Positions 1 to 8,999 of a DNA stretch of 24,569 bases are shown piece after piece (positions within the stretch are counted from its first letter, which is position 1; each line of letters opens with the position of its first letter). The stretch lies in the NCBI GenBank assembly GCA_015680685.1, contig MNCI01002089.1:1165-25733 (forward strand). The letters are read 5' to 3'. The stretch is from Gnetum montanum. Lineage: Eukaryota; Streptophyta; Gnetopsida; Gnetales; Gnetaceae. The position numbers and the translations under genes are program-made. Below the pieces are notes generated by a model, which worked only from the letters and a program-made list of their open reading frames with translations, did not search any database and was not told where the DNA came from.

Positions 1-870
1 AAGGAATTCTTTAATTATTTCATATACTTAAGCAATAAACAATGAGTTAATTCGATGTGCACAAGTATAAGAAAGTTGTGTGCATTTACTTGGGTAAGAG
101 CCCATACTTTGTATAAAACTGGTATTGTAAAGAGAATTAAACAGGATTGTCAACAAAGCCATAGTGCTCATTCCACTATGCAAGGTCCTAGGAGGGTTGG
201 TAGATGAGCAAAAGCCTATCTTTGTGTGGTTGTGCGGAGAACTCATGTCAATAATATAAACAAATTACAAATTGAGAGATGAAAATTGCTAAGGATGCTC
301 AATAATATAGGTGTAGATTTTGATGAGTGATGCTGAGAACCCTATTTGTATTGTTGTACACCTACAATTTTGAGCATTTACCTATTTCAACCATTGAATG
401 ATGAGATCCCATTTCTCCTTTGTTAATTGTGTGTTGAAAATGATGATGAATGGCTGCAAATACATAGTTTGCATTTCAATCAAAGCTTACTAATACTATT
501 TAAATAAAACTATTTTCTTTTTTCTTTCACATTTTTAGCATTTTTTTGAAATATTATTTATTTTACCAATTTGGAAACTTGAGAATATTATGTTTATTAA
601 GCCATATAGCTCCTCGGAAAATCATCCTGGGCTTCCCATCTGCTATTTGTGAGGAGGAGAGTGTATGAGTTGTCATCACGAATTGAAACCTTTAAGAGTT
701 GCTGCTAAGTTGCTGCACTCCCACTCCCATTAGTTTGTAAGTTCAAATCTCTAGAAACATTGATATGTCTATGGCTTTTTTTTTTTCCAAAAAGGCGGAG
801 ATCTCTTTCCTTAAATAATGTGAAGAAATTGCTGTTTTGCGGATCTGGAGTGTAACTTCGGTGACAAGCT
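1..870. other. AT-rich intergenic DNA, no gene recognised
   Basis: No reading frame here resembles a known protein; the 72-codon frame on the minus strand near the left edge has no recognisable domain. The only structure I can see is a run of T at about 778-787, preceded by a sequence at about 690-760 containing a possible degenerate RNA polymerase III B box (AGTTCAAATCT, 9 of 11 matches to GGTTCRANNCC). This may be an old SINE remnant, but no proper A box is visible. Confidence 0.5.
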
Positions 871-874
871 TGTT

Positions 875-975
875 GGGTCCTGAAATTAAACGGTCGGTTC
901 CCGTGGATCTGACAACGCAGCTGAACTCATACTGGAACTTTCTCTGTTTTTTGTATGTTGTTCTGGATTATAAAA
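875..975 (+). promoter_or_regulatory. Promoter of first AG peptide gene: conserved 45-nt block plus TATA box
   Basis: A TATA box (TATAAAA) lies at 969-975, about 140 bp before the start codon. Fifty bases upstream of it, at 875-919, is a 45-nt block that aligns without gaps to 3785-3829 in front of the second AG peptide gene (37 of 45 identical by hand count). The block begins GGGTCCTG and ends with CTGACA and CGCA. Spacing from block end to TATA is nearly the same in both genes (50 and 48 bp), while more distal DNA does not align. That supports a functional core promoter shared by both copies; the transcription factor is unknown. Confidence 0.7.
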
Positions 976-1001
976 ACTCTCATACAACAACAAATTCGGT
1001 C

Positions 1002-1007
1002 ATGTAA
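1002..1007 (+). promoter_or_regulatory. Minimal AUG-UAA upstream ORF in the 5' leader (if transcribed)
   Basis: ATG is followed immediately by TAA about 104 bp before the AG peptide start codon. The expected transcription start, about 30 bp downstream of the TATA box, falls at about 1000, so this start-stop may sit at the extreme 5' end of the mRNA or just outside it. AUG-stop elements regulate translation in some plant genes, for example a boron transporter channel gene in Arabidopsis, but any role here is inference. The second gene lacks it at the aligned place. Confidence 0.3.
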
Positions 1008-1110
1008 TTGAATTGCACAGATCCTGTTCTTTGATCTTGGTCCGTTTTCAAATTGATTCTTCTTTGCAATTGCAATTGTTTCAGGTACTTTCAAGCTTTT
1101 TCCGTTGAAA

Positions 1111-1326
1111 ATGGCAGCGAAGAACACAGCTCTGTTAATGTCTGTAGTTGCAGTTATGATGATGATGGGAGCAGCAGCTTTTGCACAAGATTGGGGGGAT
1201 TTTGCCCCTGCTCCAAGCCCATCAATAGAGACTGGATCTGCTTCAACACTATCTGCATTTCTGCCCACTGTTGCAGGGCTTCTCATTTTTTCTCTGCTAT
1301 CTTTCATGGCGTCTCTCTTTCACTGA
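1111..1326 (+). CDS. Arabinogalactan peptide (short GPI-anchored AGP), copy 1
   Basis: A 71-residue precursor of a classical short arabinogalactan peptide, a cell-surface proteoglycan backbone of the plasma membrane and wall. Residues 1-25 form a signal peptide with a Met-rich hydrophobic core, likely cut after AAAFA before QDW. The mature part is only about 18-20 residues and carries the proline motif APAPSPS, whose prolines would be hydroxylated and O-glycosylated with arabinogalactan. GS-A-S around residues 43-46 is a plausible GPI attachment point, followed by a hydrophobic tail to the C terminus that would be removed. Length and layout fit the AG peptide subfamily (Arabidopsis AGP12-14 type). 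I chose the ATG at 1111 (context AAAATGGCA); the in-frame TTG two codons earlier is not a credible plant start. Single exon. It is paralogous to the gene at 4040, with a few extra codons after the Pro motif. Confidence 0.9.
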   Translation: MAAKNTALLMSVVAVMMMMGAAAFAQDWGDFAPAPSPSIETGSASTLSAFLPTVAGLLIFSLLSFMASLFH

Positions 1327-1372
1327 TGAAGGATATTCTTTTTGTTTTCTTATTTTATTTTGGTCTTTAGTA

Positions 1373-1519
1373 AACTCAGGATCCATTCTTTTGCCTTACA
1401 TCGATAGATTCTACTTAAATGTTTTGCTGCATTTTTCTGGTTTTTGAGGCGCTGGTTGTATTTGTTTGGCCTCTTCTGTTAGGGTTGTGACGCTTTTTTT
1501 GGGTTGCTAAGGAAATAAA
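1373..1519 (+). terminator. 3' UTR with conserved block and AATAAA signal, copy 1
   Basis: The 19-nt block AACTCAGGATCCATTCTTT at 1373-1391 matches the copy-2 3' UTR (4303-4321) at 18 of 19 bases. AATAAA lies at 1514-1519 inside GGAAATAAAGCACCC, again matched almost exactly downstream of the second gene. Cleavage and polyadenylation probably occur 15-35 bases further on. Confidence 0.7.
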
Positions 1520-2241
1520 GCACCCATGAGTTCTGGAGGCTATTCTATTTTTGATGTATCTGATCCGTATTTTCTGTAACACATCAATATAAATATTTCT
1601 TTATGAAATTTTGTATGGTCCGTTATTTTCTCTGCGATTTGCGAATCGCTCGAAATCTTGCATACAGACATGGTTTCAAAAAAATTTATTTGATCACGCC
1701 ATGAAAAGCCCGTTTCTGCTGGGATTTCTTCGAAACAATCAAAACTAATGGTAATGAGAAACACAAAATGCACTTCTGGAGTTAACATGATCACCGTTTT
1801 AGGGATTGCTGTGATTTGGAGAAAGGACATCTACTTTCAAAGCAAAACTATATTTAACATGAGCTTTGAAAAATAATTTAGGTGTTGGTTTACTTGATTT
1901 GAACTTTCAATGTTAGAAAAAAATTAAAAATTTACTTATACGTGAGATTAATTACAGCGTAAAATACGATGGTTTCATATATTCCTCTGAACGGTTTCTT
2001 TCTAAGTTGTATCTGGGATGGGGCTTGTTATTACCTTGTCCAAGAGTTAGAACAAGTTCCGTCCAAGACTGAAAATCCTTTCTAAAACTGAATTTCTACT
2101 TTCGCACAGCACACAAGTCTTGGAATTCCTACTGGCAGAAATTTTTGCAATGACTCTCCCAGTAACGCTGACGGAACAATCTAACATTAATTATTCCTAT
2201 TCCTATGTGTCCTCTCAATACACATTAAAATTTGCAACGTT

Positions 2242-2315
2242 GCAATAACTTTAGGTTCACATTTCCCTTGTTGGAATTGCAATAACTTTAGGTTCACATT
2301 TCCCTTGTTGGAATT
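2242..2315 (+). repeat. Perfect 37-bp tandem duplication (two units)
   Basis: Units 2242-2278 and 2279-2315 are identical (each starts GCAATAACTTTAGG and ends TTGGAATT). No mismatch means a recent slippage or duplication event, or an assembly duplication. Confidence 0.95.
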
Positions 2316-2439
2316 ACAGAGTTACTGGTTGGGATGCAATATGCAATAATTATAAGCATTTTCAATTGGTGTCTGCCTTAAGTCTTCTATTTGAAATAAA
2401 TAACGTTTTCCATCTCTCATTCAACCTTATTTCCACCCT

Positions 2440-2515
2440 TGCCATCTTTTCGCCATGACATTTCTGACTTGGCATTTACTTGGCCAATACTTGTACCACT
2501 AGGCTAACACCATTA
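2440..2515 (-). mobile_element. Possible SINE remnant with tRNA-like A box
   Basis: Read on the minus strand, 2506-2496 is TAGCCTAGTGG, a full match to the pol III A box consensus TRGYNNARNNG. It lies in a stretch (GGTGTTAGCCTAGTGGT) very similar to the start of the SINE candidate at 20165-20400. The downstream B box is not recognisable, so this copy would be degenerate or a truncated head. Confidence 0.35.
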
Positions 2516-3784
2516 GTGGATTGTCGAAACATTTTGCTAGTATACTACAACATTTTATAAAATTGAATAGAGTTCACTAGATTTTTTTTCTTTTTTAATT
2601 TATGTGAGAGCAAATATACTATAAAATTTAATTGTTGAACTTGTATGGAGCACTTTAATTTTTCAGTGTAGTTATTTGTACAAGAAGATTCTAGTTGCAA
2701 ATAAGTACACTATGGCAAAAAATATTCAAAATTGGTTTGATTTTTTTTTTCAAATATTAAAATCAATTCTTAATAAATCATTGCCATCATCATTATCCTA
2801 GCCTTGTCTCCAGAAAATGGGTCTGCTAGATGAGTTCTTTTTTGCCAAATTTCCATAAATCAATTCTAAAATTCTATTAATTTGAAAAAAAAAAATCTTT
2901 GCCAAATATTCTAAACTAGTTTAGCTATATATATATATTATTTGGATGAGAGAACTTTTTATATTTTTCAAATTAAAAAATCTCAATTTGATTTAGTGAG
3001 AATCAATTTTCCAAGGACAAAGTCCAAATTATTTATTTACCATAATAAAGCTCAATAAATTCAAACCAAATTCTTGTTCTACGACCAATACATTACAAAT
3101 AGAAATGTTATGTGTAAAAACAAATGTCTGAGCAGAAACTTTTGATACTTTTGGGCAAGTTTTTTTATGCTGGTCTGAATTGGAGAACAAGAATCCCGCC
3201 TACAGTTGGGCATAAGAAATGGGTATCGCGAAGAACATATAATTTCAATTCATGGTTTCTAGCAAAAAGAATCATATTTGAGGGTATTAAAGATTTTATT
3301 CCAAGTAAAAGCAAACAGTAGTAGTACATAAGTGCATAACGGGTCGACACAATTTACAAAAATAAAAGTGCTTTTGGATTGTGAATTCATATTTTTGGAA
3401 TGGCAGATCTTCGGTTTCCTACTTTTTAGAGCAATTCTTTTTAAGAAACCTGTTTTGACAAATTGTTGTGTTGCAAAATAAGGAGTCCTGTTTTTGTTGC
3501 CCATTAAAGCTTTAATTTTAGCATGTGGTTTGGATTTTGGAAAACTTTTTCCCTGGGGAACAATGAGAGCATTGAAAGCCGAGGAGAGAGATTTCGTAGA
3601 TTCCGTCATCGGTAATTCGATACCGAGATTTCATTCAAAACCGAAGAGAGATTTTTTCTCGCAGATTGAGACTTGTGAATTTGAAAACATGTATCATACC
3701 TGAGATTCTGTAAATTCTCAAGACAGTCGCCAACGTTTTTATTCAAGTAAAAGCAAACAGCGAAATTTATTTCCAAGAAATTGT

Positions 3785-3884
3785 GGGTCCTGTAATCAAA
3801 TTGTTGGTTCCTGTGGAGCTGACAGCGCATGTGCGTTCACACTGAGTTTTTTCTGATTTTCCACGCTGTTCTGTGCTATAAATA
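3785..3884 (+). promoter_or_regulatory. Promoter of second AG peptide gene: conserved 45-nt block plus TATA box
   Basis: TATAAATA lies at 3877-3884, about 160 bp before the start codon. The block at 3785-3829 is the gap-free counterpart of 875-919 upstream of copy 1, with TATA spacing of 48 bp. Sequence immediately 5' of the block does not align between the copies. The likely transcription start is near 3908. Confidence 0.7.
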
Positions 3885-3935
3885 CCCTGATCCACCTGCA
3901 AATCCTGCAAAATAAATCGGTCATACAACTGATAT

Positions 3936-3980
3936 ATGTGCGCAGACCTTTTACTTCATTTTCGTCTGATTTCAAGCTGA
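3936..3980 (+). promoter_or_regulatory. Upstream ORF of 14 codons in the 5' leader of copy 2
   Basis: An ATG at 3936 opens a frame of 14 sense codons that ends in TGA at 3978-3980, about 60 bp before the AG peptide start. It lies downstream of the predicted transcription start near 3908, so it should be in the mRNA and could lower translation of the main frame. The peptide shows no recognised motif, and conservation cannot be judged because copy 1 has no matching frame. Confidence 0.4.
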
Positions 3981-4039
3981 TTCTTAGAGCATTCTCGTTT
4001 GCATTTATCTAGAACCTTCAAAAGTTTTCAGAGTCTGAA

Positions 4040-4243
4040 ATGGCAGCAAAGAACACAGGTTTGGTAATGTTTATGGTTGCAGTTATGATGATGGGAGGAG
4101 TTTTAGCACAGCAATTCAGAGAATCAGCCCCGGCTCCAAGCCCATCAATGGAGACTGGATCTGCTTCTGTATTTCTGCCCACTGTTGCAGGGATTCTCAT
4201 TTTTCCTCTGTTATCTCTTATTATGGCTTTTCTGCATCACTGA
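4040..4243 (+). CDS. Arabinogalactan peptide (short GPI-anchored AGP), copy 2
   Basis: A 67-residue precursor, closely related to the gene at 1111 and in the same orientation, 2.7 kb downstream of it. A hydrophobic signal peptide (residues 1-23, likely cleaved after GGVLA) precedes a very short mature peptide with the same APAPSPS hydroxyproline motif and ETGSAS around the probable GPI site. The C-terminal hydrophobic segment (FLPTVAG then a Leu/Ile-rich tail) is the GPI-addition signal. Compared with copy 1 it lacks a few residues between the GPI site and the tail and has a Pro within the tail. The proline-motif core and the FLPTVAG start of the tail are the best conserved parts. Both copies should yield similar plasma-membrane-anchored glycopeptides; the biological role of such peptides is not readable from sequence. 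Confidence 0.9.
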   Translation: MAAKNTGLVMFMVAVMMMGGVLAQQFRESAPAPSPSMETGSASVFLPTVAGILIFPLLSLIMAFLHH

Positions 4244-4302
4244 GGCAGAAAAAACAGGACTGTTTTTTCTTTTCTTTCCCCATTTTATTTGGCCTCTGGC
4301 AG

Positions 4303-4422
4303 AACTTAGGATCCATTCTTTATATTTAATTGTTTTGCTACATTTCTTTGGTTTCTTAGCTGCAGATGTTTGCTCTCTTCCGTGAGAGTTGTGACTCTTT
4401 CTTTAGTTACTTGGGAAATAAA
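4303..4422 (+). terminator. 3' UTR with conserved block and AATAAA signal, copy 2
   Basis: AACTTAGGATCCATTCTTT at 4303-4321 and AATAAA at 4417-4422 (within GGAAATAAAGCACCC) correspond to the copy-1 elements. The spacing between block and signal is shorter here (95 versus 122 bp). Confidence 0.7.
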
Positions 4423-4429
4423 GCACCCT

Positions 4430-5046
4430 TTGTGTTCTTGGGGTATTTTATTTCCTCAGTTTTATTCATATCCGCTTTAATATGCTAATATAATAGATAT
4501 TGAGAGAGATTTTTTATATTGGAGTGCATTTTTTTATTATGATTTTAAATTTGTAATTTGAATTTCAAGAAGGGAAAACATTTTTCTTTGAACAGTATCA
4601 ATGAGGTTTTAATTCAAAGGCAAATTATATATGTATTGCTATTTCTTATGAGTTAAGATGTAGAGTGTTGTATACTCTAGATTTCATGAATCAAATCTCA
4701 TCATCAAAATTTTTCATGAAGATCCAATGTGCAAATTGTGCAATATACAAATAACATGGAAGATGAAGATGAATACCATATTTATCTACTATTTAAATAT
4801 AGAGGTTGATATTCTAGTTGCAAATTTTATTGATTTATTCTAAATATTATAAGAACACTTAGAGTTGCAAATTTTATTAATTTATTCCAAATGTTATTCT
4901 AAATGTTATGAGAACACTTAAAGTAACTTTCTTAATGATATTTTTACAACTCATATCATGTATAAAATTTTACTTTGAGTTTTATAATATTATTAAATTA
5001 GATTTTCTATAATCTATTATTTTCTCTGGGTTACTCGAAGCCTTTT
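4430..5046. other. AT-rich DNA between AG peptide copy 2 and the retrotransposon
   Basis: No gene is seen. It contains an imperfect tandem duplication at 4816-4924 and otherwise unremarkable A+T-rich sequence up to the retrotransposon target site. Confidence 0.5.
4816..4924 (+). repeat. Imperfect tandem duplication of about 47-60 bp
   Basis: Two units, starting at 4816 and 4863, both begin AGTTGCAAATTTTATT and end with AAGAACACTTAG or GAGAACACTTAA. The second has an additional internal copy of TTATTCTAAATGTTAT. Confidence 0.8.
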
Positions 5047-5051
5047 CTAGT

Positions 5052-5887
5052 TGATGAGCTGCCATATCAGATCCGCAATATCGGGTCTACGATATCGGAG
5101 CCTGCCAAGCAATATCAGACATTTGCTGTTGGAACTTGTCTCGTCACCTATAAATAAGAGGCGGACACACTTGGTTTGGCAATTAGTTAGTTAGTTTCTT
5201 AGTCCCTCACCCGAACTCTTGCAGTTTTCCCTTTCCAAAGTTAGAATTATTTCCGAGTGTTCGTAGTAGGAGTTATAAAGTGAGCAGATTTTTATTCGAG
5301 CATTGTGTACTTGAGCACACTTTGTGTCCGAAAATAAAGGCGAACTTTGTGATAAACCTTGCAACATTCAGAATAACTTATTTATTGCTTTTAACGTTAT
5401 TTACAATTATTTAATGCTTTCATAGTTAATTGGTTGTTTTTATTGATTTGTTAATTTCCAACAAGTAAGCACACTCAGTACGACCACTTCGCGCATATGT
5501 GGAACACTTGGTAACCCAGTAATGACTAGTGTTTGGTAATCTCAGTAGTGTGACACTTGTTCAGGATGTGTACAGAGAGTGGGAACAGATGCTAGTGTTA
5601 AGATTAGTTAGAACATAGTTGTTTAGTTAAATAAAGTAGTTATTAATTTACTTCATTTCTCTATTTTAAGTACCAGGAACGTAAAACATAAAAACCATAA
5701 AAATTACATACCTCAAGGTTACTAACCATACAATCATGCCATATAAGTAAGCTTGGGAAGACAACGATCGTTAACCCATCCTTGTTCTATGAAGGCGCAT
5801 AAGCACTTAGTTCTTAGAATTCGACCGGATCACGTGTGAACGCTCGTATTCGTATGGTTGGGCGTAGGGGTATTTTGCCGCTCATCA
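5052..5887 (+). repeat. 5' LTR of element 1 (836 bp)
   Basis: It starts TGATGAG and ends CTCATCA, a perfect 7-bp terminal inverted repeat around TG...CA. Three ATATC motifs at 5063, 5077 and 5091 (exactly 14 nt apart) plus one at 5111 precede the TATA box TATAAATA at 5149-5156. AATAAA at 5333-5338 is a plausible polyadenylation signal in R. It is 15 bp shorter than the 3' LTR, explained by one missing 14-nt unit and a 1-nt indel. Confidence 0.95.
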
Positions 5888-5888
5888 T

Positions 5889-5907
5889 TGGCGTCGTTGC
5901 TAGGGAC
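5889..5907 (+). other. Primer-binding site, tRNA-Asp type
   Basis: One base after the LTR, the 19-mer TGGCGTCGTTGCTAGGGAC matches the complement of the 3' end of plant tRNA-Asp (GUC) (TGGCGCCGTTGCCGGGGAT) at 15 of 19 positions. Three of the four differences are C-to-T or G-to-A changes. tRNA-Asp priming is known for Athila-like elements. Confidence 0.8.
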
Positions 5908-6025
5908 TTTGTTGTTTGTGCCTTATTAGAACTTAGGAATCTTTCCATCATCGGAACGAACCCTTAGGGTTAGTGACCCTACAATTAGTGAAAAGAGAAG
6001 AGTATTGCACACTGAATAATTAATC

Positions 6026-8030
6026 ATGACTCCTTCTTCTTATGAGGGTGTTTCACTGCCTAGGTCCAACACAATGAACAATCGGAGATGTAGTACACAT
6101 GATGACCCACTAGTGCCCCAACAGTTTCTCTTGGTATATGTTCATCCCAATGAGTATGTACCAGACTTTACCTTTATCCTCCACTAGGATGAACAATTGC
6201 GTTGGTGTGATTTAGAAGGTAACATAGTGTTACCTCCCGATTGCTCAATCCCAAGCATGCTTCTTCGTGCTCTCACACGAATTGGTATGCGTCACTTATA
6301 ATCGGAGTATGTTGTGCATGAACAAGATTCGAGGGATTATCAACCTACGGAGGCACAACGTCAAAGGGACCTACAATAGGAGAGACATTACAAATCTATG
6401 AAGGGGAAGTGGTCTTAGGATGTCCTGTATGTCCTAAGTGAAAATGAGGGTAGTGAACCTGCCTCAGGAGGTTTTCTACAAAACGATGTTCCTCTTGTTG
6501 ACTTCGGTCAGGGGGTTGTGTATTAGAACCTTCACTCAACTATTCATAACCCAGGTTCTGACACCAATGGACACAAAGGGTCCAAAAAAGGAACATGAAC
6601 ACATGATAAAGATGGATATTCTGATCGTAACTGCGATCGAGGCCGCGACCATCGAAGAGAGGGTAGTAGGCACCATCATGGTGATAGCCCTCCTTTCTCT
6701 TCACCTTCATCTTCTCCTTCATCCTCTCCTTCAGGATCAGAATGCAATTGCAAAGGAAAAGACCCTAAGGATAATGGTAGGTGAAATAGGGATCATAGAC
6801 AAAACAGTCAAGAAAGGGGATGAGGGCATTCTAGAGAAACACATCACAAAAGAAGGGAGAGTAGGGAATATCATAGGCATCATAGATACCATAGACAATA
6901 CAATCACGATGAACCCCTACTCACCACCCGAAGTATGTTAGATATAATTGAGGCCATTAGAATTCCAACAAGGCACCAAAAAGATAGTAGGATCAAAAGA
7001 TTAGACATGAATAACATCCCACAATTTGAAGGGGGATATAATGTTGATCCTCAAAATTCTTTACAAGCATTTCATGATGCATGTGCCTTACAAAACATAG
7101 AAAACGAGTGGTGAAAACTCAAGCTGTTTTCATGGACACTGATCAAGGAAGCAGAAAGCTAGTACCAATCCCTAGAATCGGAATCCATTTGTCAATGGAG
7201 TATCATGTTAGAGCTATTCAACAATAAGTATCAGACATACTCCCGAGTGTCCAACCTGTGTAAGCAAATCCAAGGATGGAAACAAGGAGGACACAAACCC
7301 TTAAATGCTGCCGCGGGCTGATATTATGCATTATTACATCATTGCCTTGGCCATGGGTACTCGCAGAGGGAACAACTACGCCATCTCGTAGATGGGCTTA
7401 GGTACGAAATGTGAANTAGATTTTGTGAAGATAAAGAAGAGTCACCACTTGAAGAGATGGTGAATAGAAAAACTTTGCCCATTCAAAAATTTGCATCAGA
7501 AGTATCGGCAAAGGTAGATCAAATGTGAAACTCCCTAGATGACAAATTTCAAATCGTTCTAAAAATAGTAGAGGAGTCTAGAGAGAAAAGTAGTGACCAG
7601 GAGAGGAGAAAAAAGAAAGAAGCTGAATATGCACGTAACAAGGGTAAGGGTAAAGTTTCCGTCATTGAAGAGGTTATAGATTCAGACACGGACAATGACG
7701 ATGGATGTGAGATATGCCAATATGACCATCCTAAATGATGTTACCCAATAGTATCACATCTGCAAGAGTCTAGGGTGTATGCACTAAACTCACAATTAAA
7801 CAAATGGCAAACACCTCAAAGATTACCTTATCCTTAAGGTAACCCAAGGCAGTTCCACTAACCCTTGACATATTATCCAAGTGGAGCTCCACCACAACCA
7901 AATGAACAGTATCAAGAGTGGCAACACCCACAATCGTGGAAAATGCCATTACCACGACAACAATACCCTTACTGTCAACCTGACCTATATGGATACTATG
8001 TGCAGCAACAAATCTCTCCACTAGTCATGT
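6026..8030 (+). pseudogene. gag region of element 1 (nucleocapsid/capsid, broken)
   Basis: The frame starting at ATG 6026 (MTPSSYEG) encodes a gag polyprotein that packages RNA in the cytoplasmic virus-like particle. About 16 premature stops interrupt it, but there is no frameshift until about 8020. Order: an N-terminal region with HPNEY; a His/Arg/Ser/Glu-rich low-complexity segment (about 6590-6920); the retrotransposon gag domain (about 6930-7420, with DMNNIPQFEGGY, FHDACAL and LELFNNKYQTYSRV); a Lys/Glu-rich stretch; and a zinc-knuckle-like CEIC...H...C motif at about 7707-7743. A Pro/Gln/Tyr-rich linker to the protease follows. Relative to the second element it lacks about 52 codons at position 7416, where the sequence also has an N. 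Several stops correspond to Trp or Gln codons in the second copy (for example TGG at 24007). Confidence 0.9.
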
Positions 8031-8790
8031 CACTCCTCAGCCTCACTACCAAATCCACGAGTATTATAGAACCCCTTTTCCTAGGGGTGATGTTTCACAA
8101 ATGTACTATCCTTTTCATCTGACTTCACCTCTTCCACCCTTAGCTCCATTACCACCTGCTTCAACTATGCAGGGTGAGCTCCTTGCCCAGCCACAACAAC
8201 GTAACGCTACAAGGGCTGTCAACCCTCAACCTACTATTGATTCAGACAACCACACAAAGAAGAGACCTTTCTTTAGAACCAATAGTCCAAGTAAGTCCTT
8301 ACAACAACAAGCGGCTGATGCTCTAGAGGCCTCACCATCATTTGAATCTTCGAAGCTTCCTTCAAACCAAAGACTGCACTCAATGAACACTATCATGTTG
8401 ATTCATGCCATTACTGATTGGATTAAAGCTGGCCATCTTCCTAGGAAATTCTTTGATCCTAGAAGTCTTCTTATATATTTACAAATTGTTGGGAATGAGC
8501 CTTGCAAAAATATTTTAGACTTAGGTTTGGGTGTGAACTTAATCTCTAAAAAAGAGTAACATTCATTTAGAGTTGGCTGACTAGTCCATCATTGTCCCAT
8601 TAGGACTTGTTGAGGACATTGTCACCACTATTTGTGGGTGGTCGTACTTAGCCAATTTCCTAGTGATTCAAGTCAACAACTGTAAGGGGGATTTCCCAAT
8701 CATTATGGAAAGAGCATGGCTAAGCACAATTGATGCATGCCTAGGAATACGTGATCTTTCTCTAGAAATATAAAAGGAAAATACGTTTGG
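8031..8790 (+). pseudogene. Aspartic protease region of element 1 (broken)
   Basis: This part would cut the gag-pol polyprotein. From about 8030 to 8556 the reading frame is shifted by one base relative to gag and the rest of pol, then returns to it after the A-run near 8550. The linker is rich in Pro and Gln. The catalytic loop reads ILDLGLGVNLIS with the Asp codon at 8518-8520; DLG instead of DTG/DSG is usual for Athila-like proteases. After the shift the fold continues with IIVPLGLVEDIV and further hydrophobic strands, ending near MERAWLSTIDACLG, with stops at about 8581 and 8771. Confidence 0.8.
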
Positions 8791-8999
8791 AAAGATTAAG
8801 AAGAAGAAAGTTCCATACATTTCATACAGTGGCATAGGGTGTCATTGCGTGCAGAAGTCCTAGTTTGTACAACGTTTAACATTGCTTGCATGTAAACTAG
8901 TGTGCATAAATAACTAACATACAAAGATGCCTATATGCAGCAGCCACAAGACAGGAAGGCACCTAGTGGCTGACAGTTGACCAAGAGAGTAACTCAACT

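Larger units (their letters stand above)
1540..3780. other. Intergenic DNA between the AG peptide genes
   Basis: No gene is recognised. Frames such as those around 1540-1830, 3124-3321 and 3259-3609 overlap one another on both strands and have no known motif, so I treat them as chance. Visible structure: a perfect 37-bp tandem duplication (2242-2315), a tRNA-like A box on the minus strand (2496-2506), a TA run near 2926-2939, a 17-nt direct repeat CAAGTAAAAGCAAACAG at 3302-3318 and 3744-3760, and a short hairpin TCGGTA/TACCGA at 3609-3626. Confidence 0.5.

Noticed and set aside
927-1307. 126-codon minus-strand frame over the first AG peptide gene
   Set aside because: It is antisense to the AG peptide CDS and leader; the sense strand has the signal peptide, Pro motif, promoter and polyadenylation signal.
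3259-3703. Overlapping frames of 69-116 codons on both strands upstream of AG peptide copy 2
   Set aside because: No recognisable motif, no promoter, and mutual overlap on opposite strands; probably chance.
6438-6941. 167-codon plus-strand frame
   Set aside because: It is out of frame with gag (which matches element 2 and the gag domain). Its length results from the purine/AT-rich His/Arg-coding segment read in a shifted frame.
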